Part shown: positions 1 to 6,013 of the stretch, piece by piece
How positions within the stretch are numbered: the first letter of the stretch is position 1
Layout of the letters: every line of letters starts with the position of its first letter
NCBI GenBank assembly: GCA_022424925.1
Contig: JAKMGM010000118.1
Coordinates: 1 to 6,013, forward strand
Reading direction: 5' to 3'
Length of the DNA stretch: 6,013 nucleotides
DNA from: Candidatus Poseidoniaceae archaeon
GTDB taxonomy: Archaea; Thermoplasmatota; Poseidoniia; Poseidoniales; Poseidoniaceae
Program-made: the position numbers and the translations under genes
Notes under the pieces: generated by a model
Seen by the model: only the letters and a program-made list of their open reading frames with translations
Database searches by the model: none
What the model was told of the DNA's origin: nothing

Positions 1-62
1 CGTGAAGAACGAGTCTTGGTTTGAGCGAGCGGGGCTTTTTTAACGGAAAAGGCGACGGAAGC

Positions 63-1370
63 ATGGGGATGGCCATGCGTGACCGAGTGATTCGAGATGA
101 AATTCACAAGGACATTTTCGTTCCAGCGGCGCATGCGAAAATCATCGATACACGTGAGTTTCAACGACTTCGCTCCATTCAACAACTTTCGACATGCGAG
201 TATGTTTTCCCAGCTGCGAACCACAATCGCTTTTCCCATTCCTTAGGTGCCTACCATTTGGCAGGTACAGTTGTCGATTCACTCAACGATGCTCAGCCCG
301 GACTCGTCTCAAAAGAAGACGGTGAGTTGATTCAACTCGCTGCTCTTCTGCACGATATAGGCCATCCTCCATTCTCTCATTTGCTCGAATCTCCCGAGGT
401 GTTTGCGACGTACTACTCTCACGAGCATTGGGGGCGGGTCTTGCTTGAATCTGAAGACACTGAGGTCGGTTTAGCACTGCTTGAAGCCCTCGGCAAGCAC
501 CGTCGCGACCGACTTTTTGCGCTTCTGGATGGCGCCACTGAACACGAGGGGACTCCAATTCCCGCTTTCATGAAGGAAATCGTCTCAAGTCAACTGGATG
601 TTGACCGCATGGACTACATGGTTCGCGACCAAGCAAATACGGGTGCGCAAATAGGTGGTTTTGACATCGCAAGGGTCATCAGGGCACTGCGCGTGAGTAA
701 TGACGGTCATTTTTATGTCAAATCATGGGGATTACCAGCGATTGAGGCGTATCTGGTTACACGCTATCACATGTACCACCAAGTCTACTTCCACAAAGTG
801 AACATGCTCACCCAAAATTACCTCGTCCGAATGCTTGCTCGAGCGCGAACTTTAGCCCGTGAGGGGTTGCTCTCTCTCTCGCCTTCTTTGGAAAACATGT
901 TGCTGAATGAAAACCTCGATGCGAAGGGGTATGCTGCGTTGAACGATGCGCATGTACGGGTCGCGCTCCCGGATTGGGCTGAACACACAGATGCTGTACT
1001 CTCACACTACGCTATGCGCCTTTTGTCACGTCGAGATTTTCACAAATCGTTGCGTATTGAGGGTCTCAGTACTGAGATGGTTTCCGTTGTTTTACCGCGT
1101 CTTGAAGCACTCGTTTCGCAAGCTGGTTTCGATCCTGCAATTGATGTCATTACTGCACGTATTTCAAAGCGGGGCTATATGCCCTATGAACAGGGCATTC
1201 TTCTCGAAGATGGACGAGATGCTGCTGACCATTCACCGCTTGTTCGCTCCCTTACGCAACCCAATGAGCGTGCTTTGATTTTCGTCCCAGATTCGATTCG
1301 AGATGAACTCGAGGTGAGTGTTCGCGAATGGGTAAAACCATCGCAATCATCGCTCGCTCAGTTTGAATGA
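63..1370 (+). CDS. HD-domain dNTP triphosphohydrolase-like protein (COG1078 / SAMHD1-like)
   Basis: Probable cytoplasmic metal-dependent phosphohydrolase of the HD superfamily, in the branch holding SAMHD1 and bacterial YwfO/EF1143-type dNTPases. Known members split dNTPs into deoxynucleoside and triphosphate; dNTP as substrate here is inferred from family. Numbering from the ATG at 63 (435 aa), the metal-site residues are in order: H59 (in RFSH), H97-D98 (in HDIGHPPFSH) and the Asp of LDVDRMDY (178-185, probably D181). A later VYFHK segment (241-245) is also typical of the family. Length is normal and the frame is intact. A TTG at 21 and ATGs at 63, 69 and 75 are all in frame. An in-frame stop at 3-5 limits extension. 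Family members usually start just before the 'RDxxxxDI' segment, so one of the ATGs is preferred; 75 is equally possible. No clear Shine-Dalgarno is seen. A tRNA gene follows 42 bases after the stop. Confidence 0.9.
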   Translation: MGMAMRDRVIRDEIHKDIFVPAAHAKIIDTREFQRLRSIQQLSTCEYVFPAANHNRFSHSLGAYHLAGTVVDSLNDAQPGLVSKEDGELIQLAALLHDIGHPPFSHLLESPEVFATYYSHEHWGRVLLESEDTEVGLALLEALGKHRRDRLFALLDGATEHEGTPIPAFMKEIVSSQLDVDRMDYMVRDQANTGAQIGGFDIARVIRALRVSNDGHFYVKSWGLPAIEAYLVTRYHMYHQVYFHKVNMLTQNYLVRMLARARTLAREGLLSLSPSLENMLLNENLDAKGYAALNDAHVRVALPDWAEHTDAVLSHYAMRLLSRRDFHKSLRIEGLSTEMVSVVLPRLEALVSQAGFDPAIDVITARISKRGYMPYEQGILLEDGRDAADHSPLVRSLTQPNERALIFVPDSIRDELEVSVREWVKPSQSSLAQFE

Positions 1371-1412
1371 CACAGGGTTAAGTTCATGACTTGGCTTCTT
1401 TCCCTTGAAGTG

Positions 1413-1486
1413 GGGCCCGTAGCTTAGTTGGTTAGAGCACCCGGCTCATAACCGGGGGGTCAGGGGTTCAAGTCCCTTCGGGCCCA
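1413..1486 (+). tRNA. tRNA with CAT anticodon (elongator Met or Ile2)
   Basis: A complete 74-base cloverleaf with no intron. The acceptor stem is GGGCCCG (1413-1419) pairing with CGGGCCC (1479-1485), with discriminator A1486. The D stem is GCTT/GAGC (1422-1425/1435-1438). The anticodon stem is CCCGG/CCGGG (1440-1444/1452-1456) around loop CTCATAA, with anticodon CAT at 1447-1449. The T stem is AGGGG/CCCTT around TTCAAGT (1467-1473). CCA is not encoded, since the gene is followed by CTTT, so the CCA would be added by nucleotidyltransferase as usual in archaea. It is not the initiator: it lacks A1-U72 and the three consecutive G:C pairs (GGG/CCC) at the base of the anticodon stem. The GGGCCCG acceptor recalls archaeal isoleucine tRNAs, so it may be tRNA-Ile2, whose C34 is changed to agmatidine to read AUA. 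Elongator Met remains possible. No convincing box A promoter is visible, so co-transcription with the upstream gene is possible. Confidence 0.96.
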
Positions 1487-1498
1487 CTTTCATAACGG

Positions 1499-1525
1499 GT
1501 TGGCTTCGGTGTTTTCTGAGCCAGC
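1499..1525 (+). repeat. Inverted repeat (imperfect hairpin) downstream of the tRNA
   Basis: Bases 1499-1506 (GTTGGCTT) can pair with 1518-1525 (GAGCCAGC), giving an 8-bp stem that includes two G-T pairs, around an 11-base T-rich loop. It begins 12 bases after the tRNA 3' end and lies in the 93-base gap before the next gene. It could help tRNA 3' processing or termination, or be a structure in the leader of the downstream mRNA. It may equally be a chance pairing; no function is claimed. Confidence 0.3.
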
Positions 1526-1567
1526 ATGGCGCAACGGTTATGAGGGTCTCATTACTGGGGATGGTAT

Positions 1568-1573
1568 AGGTGG
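1568..1573 (+). promoter_or_regulatory. Shine-Dalgarno site for the gene at 1580
   Basis: AGGTGG lies six bases before the ATG at 1580. Its AGGTG core is complementary to the CACCT near the 3' end of archaeal 16S rRNA. It supports the chosen start and implies that this gene has a leader, unlike the minus-strand gene starting at 5552. Confidence 0.6.
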
Positions 1574-1579
1574 AACCTG

Positions 1580-2512
1580 ATGTTCAAGCGTGCTCTTTTC
1601 TTGTTGGCCCTTTACCTCTGCTCAGTCATGCTCGTCGCGGTACCTGCTTCAGCTCAAACTCCTACCGCAGCAGTATCTCTTTCCTGCGCTCCGATTTCGA
1701 TCAACATTGAAGTCAAGCCAGGCTCAACGTACAACGGTTTCACGACCTGTACGGCGAACAACCCGACAACATACCAGGAAAAAATCAGCATTCTCGTGAC
1801 CAGTGATGGCCTTGCTACCGCTGCACCAGGTGACATGTACATCGGTGCAAGCTCTGAAGTCGATTTCCAGGTTTCGGTTCGTGCTACGCCTTACATGGTT
1901 ATGCAAAGCCGAACCTTGTCAGTGTCCGCACAGGTTCAGGAAATCAACTCCCTGCCACCGATTAACTCTGCTTCATCTCAAAACAACATGATTGTCAACA
2001 TCATGCAGTACTCACTTGTTCAAGTGGAGGCAGTTGAGCCATTCGTTCAACTCATGCCGAAGAAGGACAAGAACTTCGAGTTCAAGGTCTACAATCTTGG
2101 GAATCAGATCGACTTCATGAAGGTGGGCATTACGGAAACGAGTCGTGAGAATCTTGAAGAAGCAGGTTTCACAATCAACCTGCCTGCCGTCAAGGTGCAA
2201 ATCGACGCAATTCCTACCGCAACGAAGGTTCGAGTTATGGCTCGTACGCCAAAGACCCAAGGATGGAGCGATGCCTACCACGTTCTCGACTTCTTTGCAG
2301 AATCTGAGTTTGCATGCAACAACGGTGGCTGTATCCGTGAATCCCAGATGATTACCGTCTATGTTCGTGGTGTCTATCTGCCAGGTTTCGAAATCGTTCC
2401 AGCAATCTCGATGATTGCATTGGCTGCAGCAGTTGCTGGCCGTCGTTTCGTCGAAGAACGTGAAGAAGACGAAGAAAACGTGGTCTGGTACGAATCCGCA
2501 CCAGGCCTGTGA
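1580..2512 (+). CDS. Secreted surface protein with PGF-CTERM-like C-terminal anchor
   Basis: 310-residue protein of no family I recognise. Residues 1-25 form a signal peptide (basic MFKR, hydrophobic core, ASA|QT cleavage site). The body is beta-rich with no enzyme motif and reads as two Ig-like or CARDB-like modules, roughly 28-145 and 146-262. Cys36/Cys57 and Cys246/Cys251 could form disulfides outside the cell. At the C-terminus PGF (268-270) precedes a hydrophobic segment (about 271-287), Arg288-Arg289, and an acidic tail to 310 ending YESAPGL. The PGF-helix-Arg order matches the PGF-CTERM signal that archaeosortase A cuts when it transfers proteins to a lipid, but the 21-residue tail after the Arg pair is longer than usual, so a plain transmembrane anchor is the alternative. 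There are no Asn-X-Ser/Thr sequons. The likely role is a structural or binding component of the cell surface, inferred from architecture. The start is backed by AGGTGG at 1568-1573. The next gene follows after 100 bases on the same strand. Confidence 0.82.
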   Translation: MFKRALFLLALYLCSVMLVAVPASAQTPTAAVSLSCAPISINIEVKPGSTYNGFTTCTANNPTTYQEKISILVTSDGLATAAPGDMYIGASSEVDFQVSVRATPYMVMQSRTLSVSAQVQEINSLPPINSASSQNNMIVNIMQYSLVQVEAVEPFVQLMPKKDKNFEFKVYNLGNQIDFMKVGITETSRENLEEAGFTINLPAVKVQIDAIPTATKVRVMARTPKTQGWSDAYHVLDFFAESEFACNNGGCIRESQMITVYVRGVYLPGFEIVPAISMIALAAAVAGRRFVEEREEDEENVVWYESAPGL

Positions 2513-2562
2513 CGGCCTGCCCCCAAACCTTCGACAATACCGTTGAAACATGCACATGCGAG

Positions 2563-2607
2563 GGTTGGTTTGATAATCCCCTACACCAAACGACCATTTA
2601 GAAGGGA
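2563..2607 (+). promoter_or_regulatory. Possible promoter and leader for the gene at 2613, with an inverted repeat
   Basis: The 100-base gap before 2613 holds a weak TATA-like stretch, TTTGATAAT (2569-2577). Transcription about 26 bases later would begin near 2600, just ahead of the purine run GAAGGGA (2601-2607), which may act as a weak ribosome site five bases before the ATG. The TATA-like stretch overlaps an imperfect inverted repeat: GGTTGGTTTG (2563-2572) against CAAACGACC (2587-2595), with one bulged base. This could be an operator or a chance pairing. If the promoter is real, this gene is transcribed separately from its upstream neighbour. Confidence 0.3.
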
Positions 2608-2612
2608 ATACT

Positions 2613-3842
2613 ATGAGTGGGTTACTTGACAAGGCAAACGCTACCAAAAACGAACCTGAACAAAAGCAAGTAACCGTTGTTGCAGAGAGTGTAACAATCG
2701 TTCAGCAAAAAGCACCATCGATGGCCTCGGCCGCTCCAAAACCAGACCGTACCGATATGTCGCGTAACCTCAGTATCGGCGGGTGGGTTGGTATCTTTAT
2801 TGGTGGCATTTTAGCTCTACAAGGCGGAAGCATGGGCCTTCTTGTCGTATCTGCGGTGCTCATCATAGGTATCGGGCTGTTGGTGCAGTCAGAACGCATG
2901 TCTGAAGGCGAAATTAATACTGTAAAATTGGGTATCTCTATATTCGTCGCTGTGATCGTTGCGGCAGGACCATATGTTGCATTGATTGTTGTTCCTGCGG
3001 ACACCTCAATGGCACTCACTGAAATTGATTTGAACGAGGACACAAACGAACTCACGTTCTATGTGCGCGGCTCTTTCGATTCTGCTACTGCCAAAATTTA
3101 TCTCGATGGTGAGTCGTTGTGGAGTGATACGATGTCACTCTCAAACGACCGAGCGAAGTTTCGAGTCCCACTGACTGCCTTCTTCGCAGGCAATGCGCAG
3201 GACTATCGCCTTGCTTCCTTGAACGCCTACTCGATAGAAATCACTTCGCCTGACGGCCAAGAAACCTCTGCAGAAGTAACGCCAGCTCTCTTGAACCGAG
3301 AAGTTCTCAATTCAGGTGCGCGAATTTCGGAAGTTCTCAAAACTGAGACTTCAGGTACTTCCACTACAACAACTGTTGATGGCCTGATTGTTGAATCGAT
3401 AATGGGCTTGTTCAGTCCTGATGAGCGACCTCAAGACGGCGGAGGTCACACGATGACGAACCTTGCTCTCACGCCATTGGCCTCGGATTATACCATGCAA
3501 TTGCGGGTGAAGAAAGGAAGTACGACCGAATACTCCTCGCCGCTTATCACTGTTGACGGTCTTGATGCGACATGGACCAGCAGTGTTACTGGCTCGAAGT
3601 CGGGTAAGACGAACGGCTGGCTTGGACTACCCGGCACGGCTACTGATTCCCTCAACACCGAGTATCTAAGCAAGGACTCATTTTACGATGGTAGTGGTTG
3701 TTATACTTTTGAACTTGTTATAACCAATGAATTCTATGCCGGTATGACCGATAGTGAGTCATCGGCAAACGGAATTGTTGTCAGCAGTGATTCATGGGAC
3801 CTTAATTTCGATTCCAGTGAACGAACGATGGAAGTTTGTTGA
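2613..3842 (+). CDS. Three-helix membrane protein with large external beta domain, unknown function
   Basis: 409-residue membrane protein that I cannot assign to a named family. Residues 1-53 are hydrophilic, rich in Gln, Ala, Lys and Pro, probably disordered and cytoplasmic. Three hydrophobic helices follow at about 54-70, 73-91 and 105-127. The second and third are joined by a charged loop (QSERMSEGE) on the cytoplasmic side. This places residues 128-409 outside, about 280 residues predicted to be mainly beta strand and rich in Ser and Thr. A Gly-rich patch (PQDGGGH, 273-279) may be a linker between two beta modules. Cys363 and Cys409 (the last residue) are the only cysteines and could pair. 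The ectodomain has no Asn-X-Ser/Thr sequon and no catalytic motif. There is no signal peptide; the first helix would serve for insertion. It ends 27 bases from the convergent neighbour. Being surrounded by other surface protein genes suggests an envelope role, but that is inference. Confidence 0.82.
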   Translation: MSGLLDKANATKNEPEQKQVTVVAESVTIVQQKAPSMASAAPKPDRTDMSRNLSIGGWVGIFIGGILALQGGSMGLLVVSAVLIIGIGLLVQSERMSEGEINTVKLGISIFVAVIVAAGPYVALIVVPADTSMALTEIDLNEDTNELTFYVRGSFDSATAKIYLDGESLWSDTMSLSNDRAKFRVPLTAFFAGNAQDYRLASLNAYSIEITSPDGQETSAEVTPALLNREVLNSGARISEVLKTETSGTSTTTTVDGLIVESIMGLFSPDERPQDGGGHTMTNLALTPLASDYTMQLRVKKGSTTEYSSPLITVDGLDATWTSSVTGSKSGKTNGWLGLPGTATDSLNTEYLSKDSFYDGSGCYTFELVITNEFYAGMTDSESSANGIVVSSDSWDLNFDSSERTMEVC

Positions 3843-3869
3843 GCATTTGCAACGAACGAACACTTCAGT
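3843..3869. other. Convergent intergenic gap
   Basis: These 27 bases separate the stop codons of two convergent genes. There is no stable hairpin and no long T run on either strand. Transcripts from both sides probably read into the opposite gene before ending, so overlapping antisense 3' ends are likely. Confidence 0.5.
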
Positions 3870-5552
3870 TTATTCTGATTCATCCCACGGACTACCAGCT
3901 GTGGTTGAATCAATGCTCGTAACATACTCATCGTTTTCACCGTACTCTTCGGACTTTGATGAACGCATGGAAAACATGATGCTGCCACCGATGATTACGA
4001 CTGCTAAAATAGCGTAGACAATCCATGGCTGGTCTTCAGTTTCCTCTCCGACAAACCATCCGATTTCTTGCGAGTTTCCACCTTCAACATTGGTGATGTC
4101 TTGTGAGATTGGTTTGAGTATGTCTGGAATCAAAGTTCGACAATTGAGTACTTGTGGCCCATCGGTGTTTGCCCACCATGACACTGGCAAGTCCTTTTCT
4201 TCACCTGCTTCTAGAGTGGTCGTCAGTGAAGTGGTTGAAGTTAGATTTTCACCCACATAGCACCAAATGTTCACGGTTGCCGTTGCCGCTCCTGTGTTAC
4301 GCACATGTACCATTGCTCCAATTTTTTTATTCACTTCTGCAGTTGTATCCTCAGCATCAATGGAAACAACTTCGATGTATGGCAGGGGTACATCAATCAC
4401 AGCAAAGGGCACTCTCGGTGCTGTCGTTGTGATGTTAAAATCGCCCCAGCCCGAAGAGAGTGTCAATGTCAGTTCTGCGTCTTCTGTGTGGTACTCCCCG
4501 TTTTGGTCCACCCATTCCACTATTCTTTTCCATTCACTTCCACCAATGTCGATTTGGCCGTTTGAATCTGTGAAATCATCACGGGTTGATGAACCATAGC
4601 CAATGCCTGATTGGTGAACGGTTATGCTTGGCGAGTTGGTTTGGATTATTCGCTGTGAGAGCAAACGAACCCAAGCATCGGTCGTCCCGCCGGTTCCTTG
4701 GGAATTGGTGTATGTAATGTCAGCAAGGTCGTGGACGATGATGTCTTCATCGGTTCTGCTGCCTTGAATCATAGTTGAATTAACTGAAAGACTGGTTCCG
4801 TTTTCAACATGTATTGGAGCACTTCCAACCAGACGGCTTGACTCGATGCTACACGTTCCGGAACACAAGAGGTCAGCGCCATAGAGTTCGGCGCCTTCAA
4901 GCACAAGGTTTCCAAAAATATTCATTCCAAAAGAGGCATTGCTCCATGTTAGGCTGCCGTTGGTTTGGTTTATTTGATGTGCATCCAGCGTCGGAATGGC
5001 TCCGCTCCCTGTGTGCAATGCCTGAATTGAAGTGATTTGAATCGGGTATGCGTGATAAATGTAGAAGTCGACAAGAATGTCAGAGCCGTCAAGCGGCACT
5101 TCAATCGATACCGAATCTTTACCCGCTGCGTCAACGGTCTTATCGCCCACAGTGATGTTCATCATCGCTGAATCTGAAACCGTCTCCGCAAAAACGAGCA
5201 ACAGTTGCCCTGATTCTGCGAGGTCACCAAAGTTAAGATGCAGTTGGCTGGTATTGGTCAAGGATAATGCAGAATTGATGCTGTCGCCAGCCACAGTCCC
5301 CAAAAGTACGAGCGAAGCGCCCGGTTCAACTTCAAACTGGTAGTTCGGTCCAACGGTTACATCACCTTCAATCGTTAACGTTGAACCGCTCTTCACCACA
5401 ACGTTCCCATTCATTTCTTGATCACCTGTCCATGTTTCATCGGCTGCAATCGAGATGTTTTGACCATCAGACGGCGGTGCGGCGTGAACGCTGGCTATTC
5501 CAGCAAGCGATGTAAAAATGAGCAGGAGCGTCAAGGACAAGGCAGTTCGCAT
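3870..5552 (-). CDS. Secreted beta-helix / CARDB-like surface protein with C-terminal membrane anchor
   Basis: 560-residue type I surface protein. A signal peptide (1-24, ending VHA|AP) is followed by a beta-helix-like region (about 45-260) with short strands in repeating turns such as VVVKSGSTLTIEGDVTVG and VEPGASLVLLG. Next comes a beta-rich stretch, then a CARDB/APHP-like domain at about 389-475, recognised from the 'VxNTGxAxATV' strand (417-427) and the closing Leu-Asn-Cys strand. CARDB-like domains are adhesion or ligand-binding modules of prokaryotic surface proteins. One helix (about 509-528) and a 32-residue Ser/Glu/Asp-rich tail complete it; there is no PGF signal. Cys431/Cys471 sit on likely paired strands and Cys230/Cys234 form a CSGTC loop. 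Ten Asn-X-Ser/Thr sequons (Asn32, 100, 132, 195, 198, 205, 251, 258, 373, 436) suggest N-glycosylation. No pectate-lyase-type catalytic residues are evident, so binding or structure is likelier than catalysis. It begins 42 bases after carS on the same strand, but probably has its own promoter (5575-5580). Confidence 0.87.
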   Translation of the reverse strand: MRTALSLTLLLIFTSLAGIASVHAAPPSDGQNISIAADETWTGDQEMNGNVVVKSGSTLTIEGDVTVGPNYQFEVEPGASLVLLGTVAGDSINSALSLTNTSQLHLNFGDLAESGQLLLVFAETVSDSAMMNITVGDKTVDAAGKDSVSIEVPLDGSDILVDFYIYHAYPIQITSIQALHTGSGAIPTLDAHQINQTNGSLTWSNASFGMNIFGNLVLEGAELYGADLLCSGTCSIESSRLVGSAPIHVENGTSLSVNSTMIQGSRTDEDIIVHDLADITYTNSQGTGGTTDAWVRLLSQRIIQTNSPSITVHQSGIGYGSSTRDDFTDSNGQIDIGGSEWKRIVEWVDQNGEYHTEDAELTLTLSSGWGDFNITTTAPRVPFAVIDVPLPYIEVVSIDAEDTTAEVNKKIGAMVHVRNTGAATATVNIWCYVGENLTSTTSLTTTLEAGEEKDLPVSWWANTDGPQVLNCRTLIPDILKPISQDITNVEGGNSQEIGWFVGEETEDQPWIVYAILAVVIIGGSIMFSMRSSKSEEYGENDEYVTSIDSTTAGSPWDESE

Positions 5553-5574
5553 GTTTAACCCATGTAGCGGAGTG

Positions 5575-5580
5575 TTATAG
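5575..5580 (-). promoter_or_regulatory. TATA box, probably leaderless promoter of the gene starting at 5552
   Basis: On the minus strand CTATAA lies 23-28 bases before the ATG at 5552-5550 and is preceded by a purine-rich BRE-like GAGAGAAGG. That distance is the usual spacing from an archaeal TATA box to the transcription start, so transcription would begin at or next to the ATG. No Shine-Dalgarno lies before the ATG, which agrees with a leaderless mRNA. The box is in the 42 bases after the carS stop, so this gene need not depend on carS transcription. Confidence 0.5.
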
Positions 5581-5594
5581 CCTTCTCTCCGGAA

Positions 5595-6013
5595 TCAGTA
5601 GGGGACATCTTTCCAACCCAAACGGTATCCCAGGAGGTTGAATGAACGATGTAAAACAGGTGTGAATGCTACCAGAGCAACCATGGGTAGCAGAAGTTCA
5701 GAGTCAGCCAAAATCGATGTGCCAAGGAAGAGTTGTCCGGCTGCAAAGACCACTATGGCGAAGGGAAGCGTATCGAGGAGAGGTGCTTTCGATGAAATGT
5801 CGCCTTCACGTTTGAGGCCACGTCGACGTTTGACAAACGACCCACTGCTGTCACCAACCAAACAGAAGAAGCCGAGGAACGTTCCAAGAATGAAAGCAGT
5901 CACAAGGTCACTACCAACGTCGAACCATGTGCCTTCTGCACCTTGCAGTGGGTGTGTGAAAATACCACTTTCACCGATGGCTGCGTTTGCCGCAGGGATG
6001 TCACCCATGAGGG
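5595..6013 (-). CDS. carS: CDP-archaeol synthase, N-terminus cut by window edge
   Basis: Membrane enzyme that transfers CMP from CTP to 2,3-di-O-geranylgeranyl-glycerol-1-phosphate, giving CDP-archaeol, the precursor of archaeal phospholipid headgroups. Counting from the Met at 6008 (137 residues visible), the signature GDSSGSFVKRRRGLK (52-66) is followed by a KAPLLDTLPF segment (74-83), a PVLHR motif (117-121) and the C-terminus GWKDVPY; together these are diagnostic of CarS. The Asp and Lys/Arg residues of the first motif are expected to bind metal-CTP, as in related CdsA enzymes. Hydrophobic helices lie at about 34-51, 83-99 and 104-118. CarS usually has about five helices and 160-180 residues, and the conserved N-terminal helices and loop are absent here. 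The codon before Met1 is CTC with no stop, so the true start is probably outside the window and Met1 is internal. The downstream surface protein gene follows after 42 bases. Confidence 0.9.
   Translation of the reverse strand, partial: LMGDIPAANAAIGESGIFTHPLQGAEGTWFDVGSDLVTAFILGTFLGFFCLVGDSSGSFVKRRRGLKREGDISSKAPLLDTLPFAIVVFAAGQLFLGTSILADSELLLPMVALVAFTPVLHRSFNLLGYRLGWKDVPY

Noticed and set aside
21..62. TTG at 21 as the start of the HD-domain gene
   Set aside because: It would add 14 residues that do not look like the family N-terminus, and three ATGs at 63, 69 and 75 fit family starts better. It cannot be fully excluded.
1413..1486. tRNA gene as an integration site
   Set aside because: No integrase gene and no repeat of the tRNA 3' end was noticed elsewhere in the window.
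1540..1552. Small palindrome ATGAG-GGT-CTCAT before the gene at 1580
   Set aside because: A 5-bp stem with a three-base loop is expected often by chance, and no second copy was seen near the other promoters.
2012..2647. A 211-codon open frame on the minus strand
   Set aside because: It lies antisense to most of the secreted protein gene at 1580 and spans the gap after it. Its product is rich in Cys, Arg, Phe and His with no domain or signal, typical of a shadow frame, while the plus-strand product has a signal peptide and anchor.
4267..4599. Overlapping plus-strand open frames opposite the beta-helix/CARDB-like gene
   Set aside because: They are antisense shadows with no recognisable domain; the minus-strand frame is continuous over 560 codons with a coherent architecture.
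4700..5420. Polysaccharide lyase activity for the beta-helix-like part of the minus-strand surface protein
   Set aside because: The beta-helix-like turns alone do not show catalysis, and no conserved Asp/Lys/Arg catalytic set was seen.

Overview
The window looks like chromosomal DNA from an uncultivated euryarchaeon. A marine Thermoplasmatota lineage such as Poseidoniales (Marine Group II) is my best guess. The archaeal assignment rests on three things: the 3' part of carS (CDP-archaeol synthase), an enzyme of archaeal ether-lipid synthesis, at the right edge; a tRNA gene with no encoded CCA; and a surface protein with a PGF + membrane helix + Arg C-terminus of the type sorted by archaeosortase. 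The lineage guess comes from overall character only and was not tested by any search.

Layout, left to right. (1) A plus-strand HD-domain nucleotide phosphohydrolase (63-1370) is followed by a tRNA gene with anticodon CAT (1413-1486). (2) Two plus-strand genes encode envelope proteins: a secreted protein with a signal peptide and one C-terminal anchor (1580-2512), and a three-helix membrane protein with a large outer domain (2613-3842). (3) On the minus strand, converging on these with a 27-base gap, is a 560-residue secreted protein with a beta-helix-like and a CARDB-like part and a C-terminal anchor (3870-5552). Upstream of it, on the same strand, is carS (5595-6013, cut by the window edge). 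There is no gene-free stretch above 300 bases; the longest gaps are about 100 bases.

How the parts relate. The left block is housekeeping (nucleotide pool control, translation). The remaining genes all concern the cell envelope: one makes the activated membrane lipid precursor, and three encode membrane or surface proteins, two of which share the architecture signal peptide - beta-rich ectodomain - single helix - short acidic cytoplasmic tail. No enzyme motif is visible in the three surface proteins, so they look like structural, adhesive or binding proteins. I see no mobile element, CRISPR array, toxin-antitoxin pair or recognised defence system. The least explained content is this trio of surface proteins.
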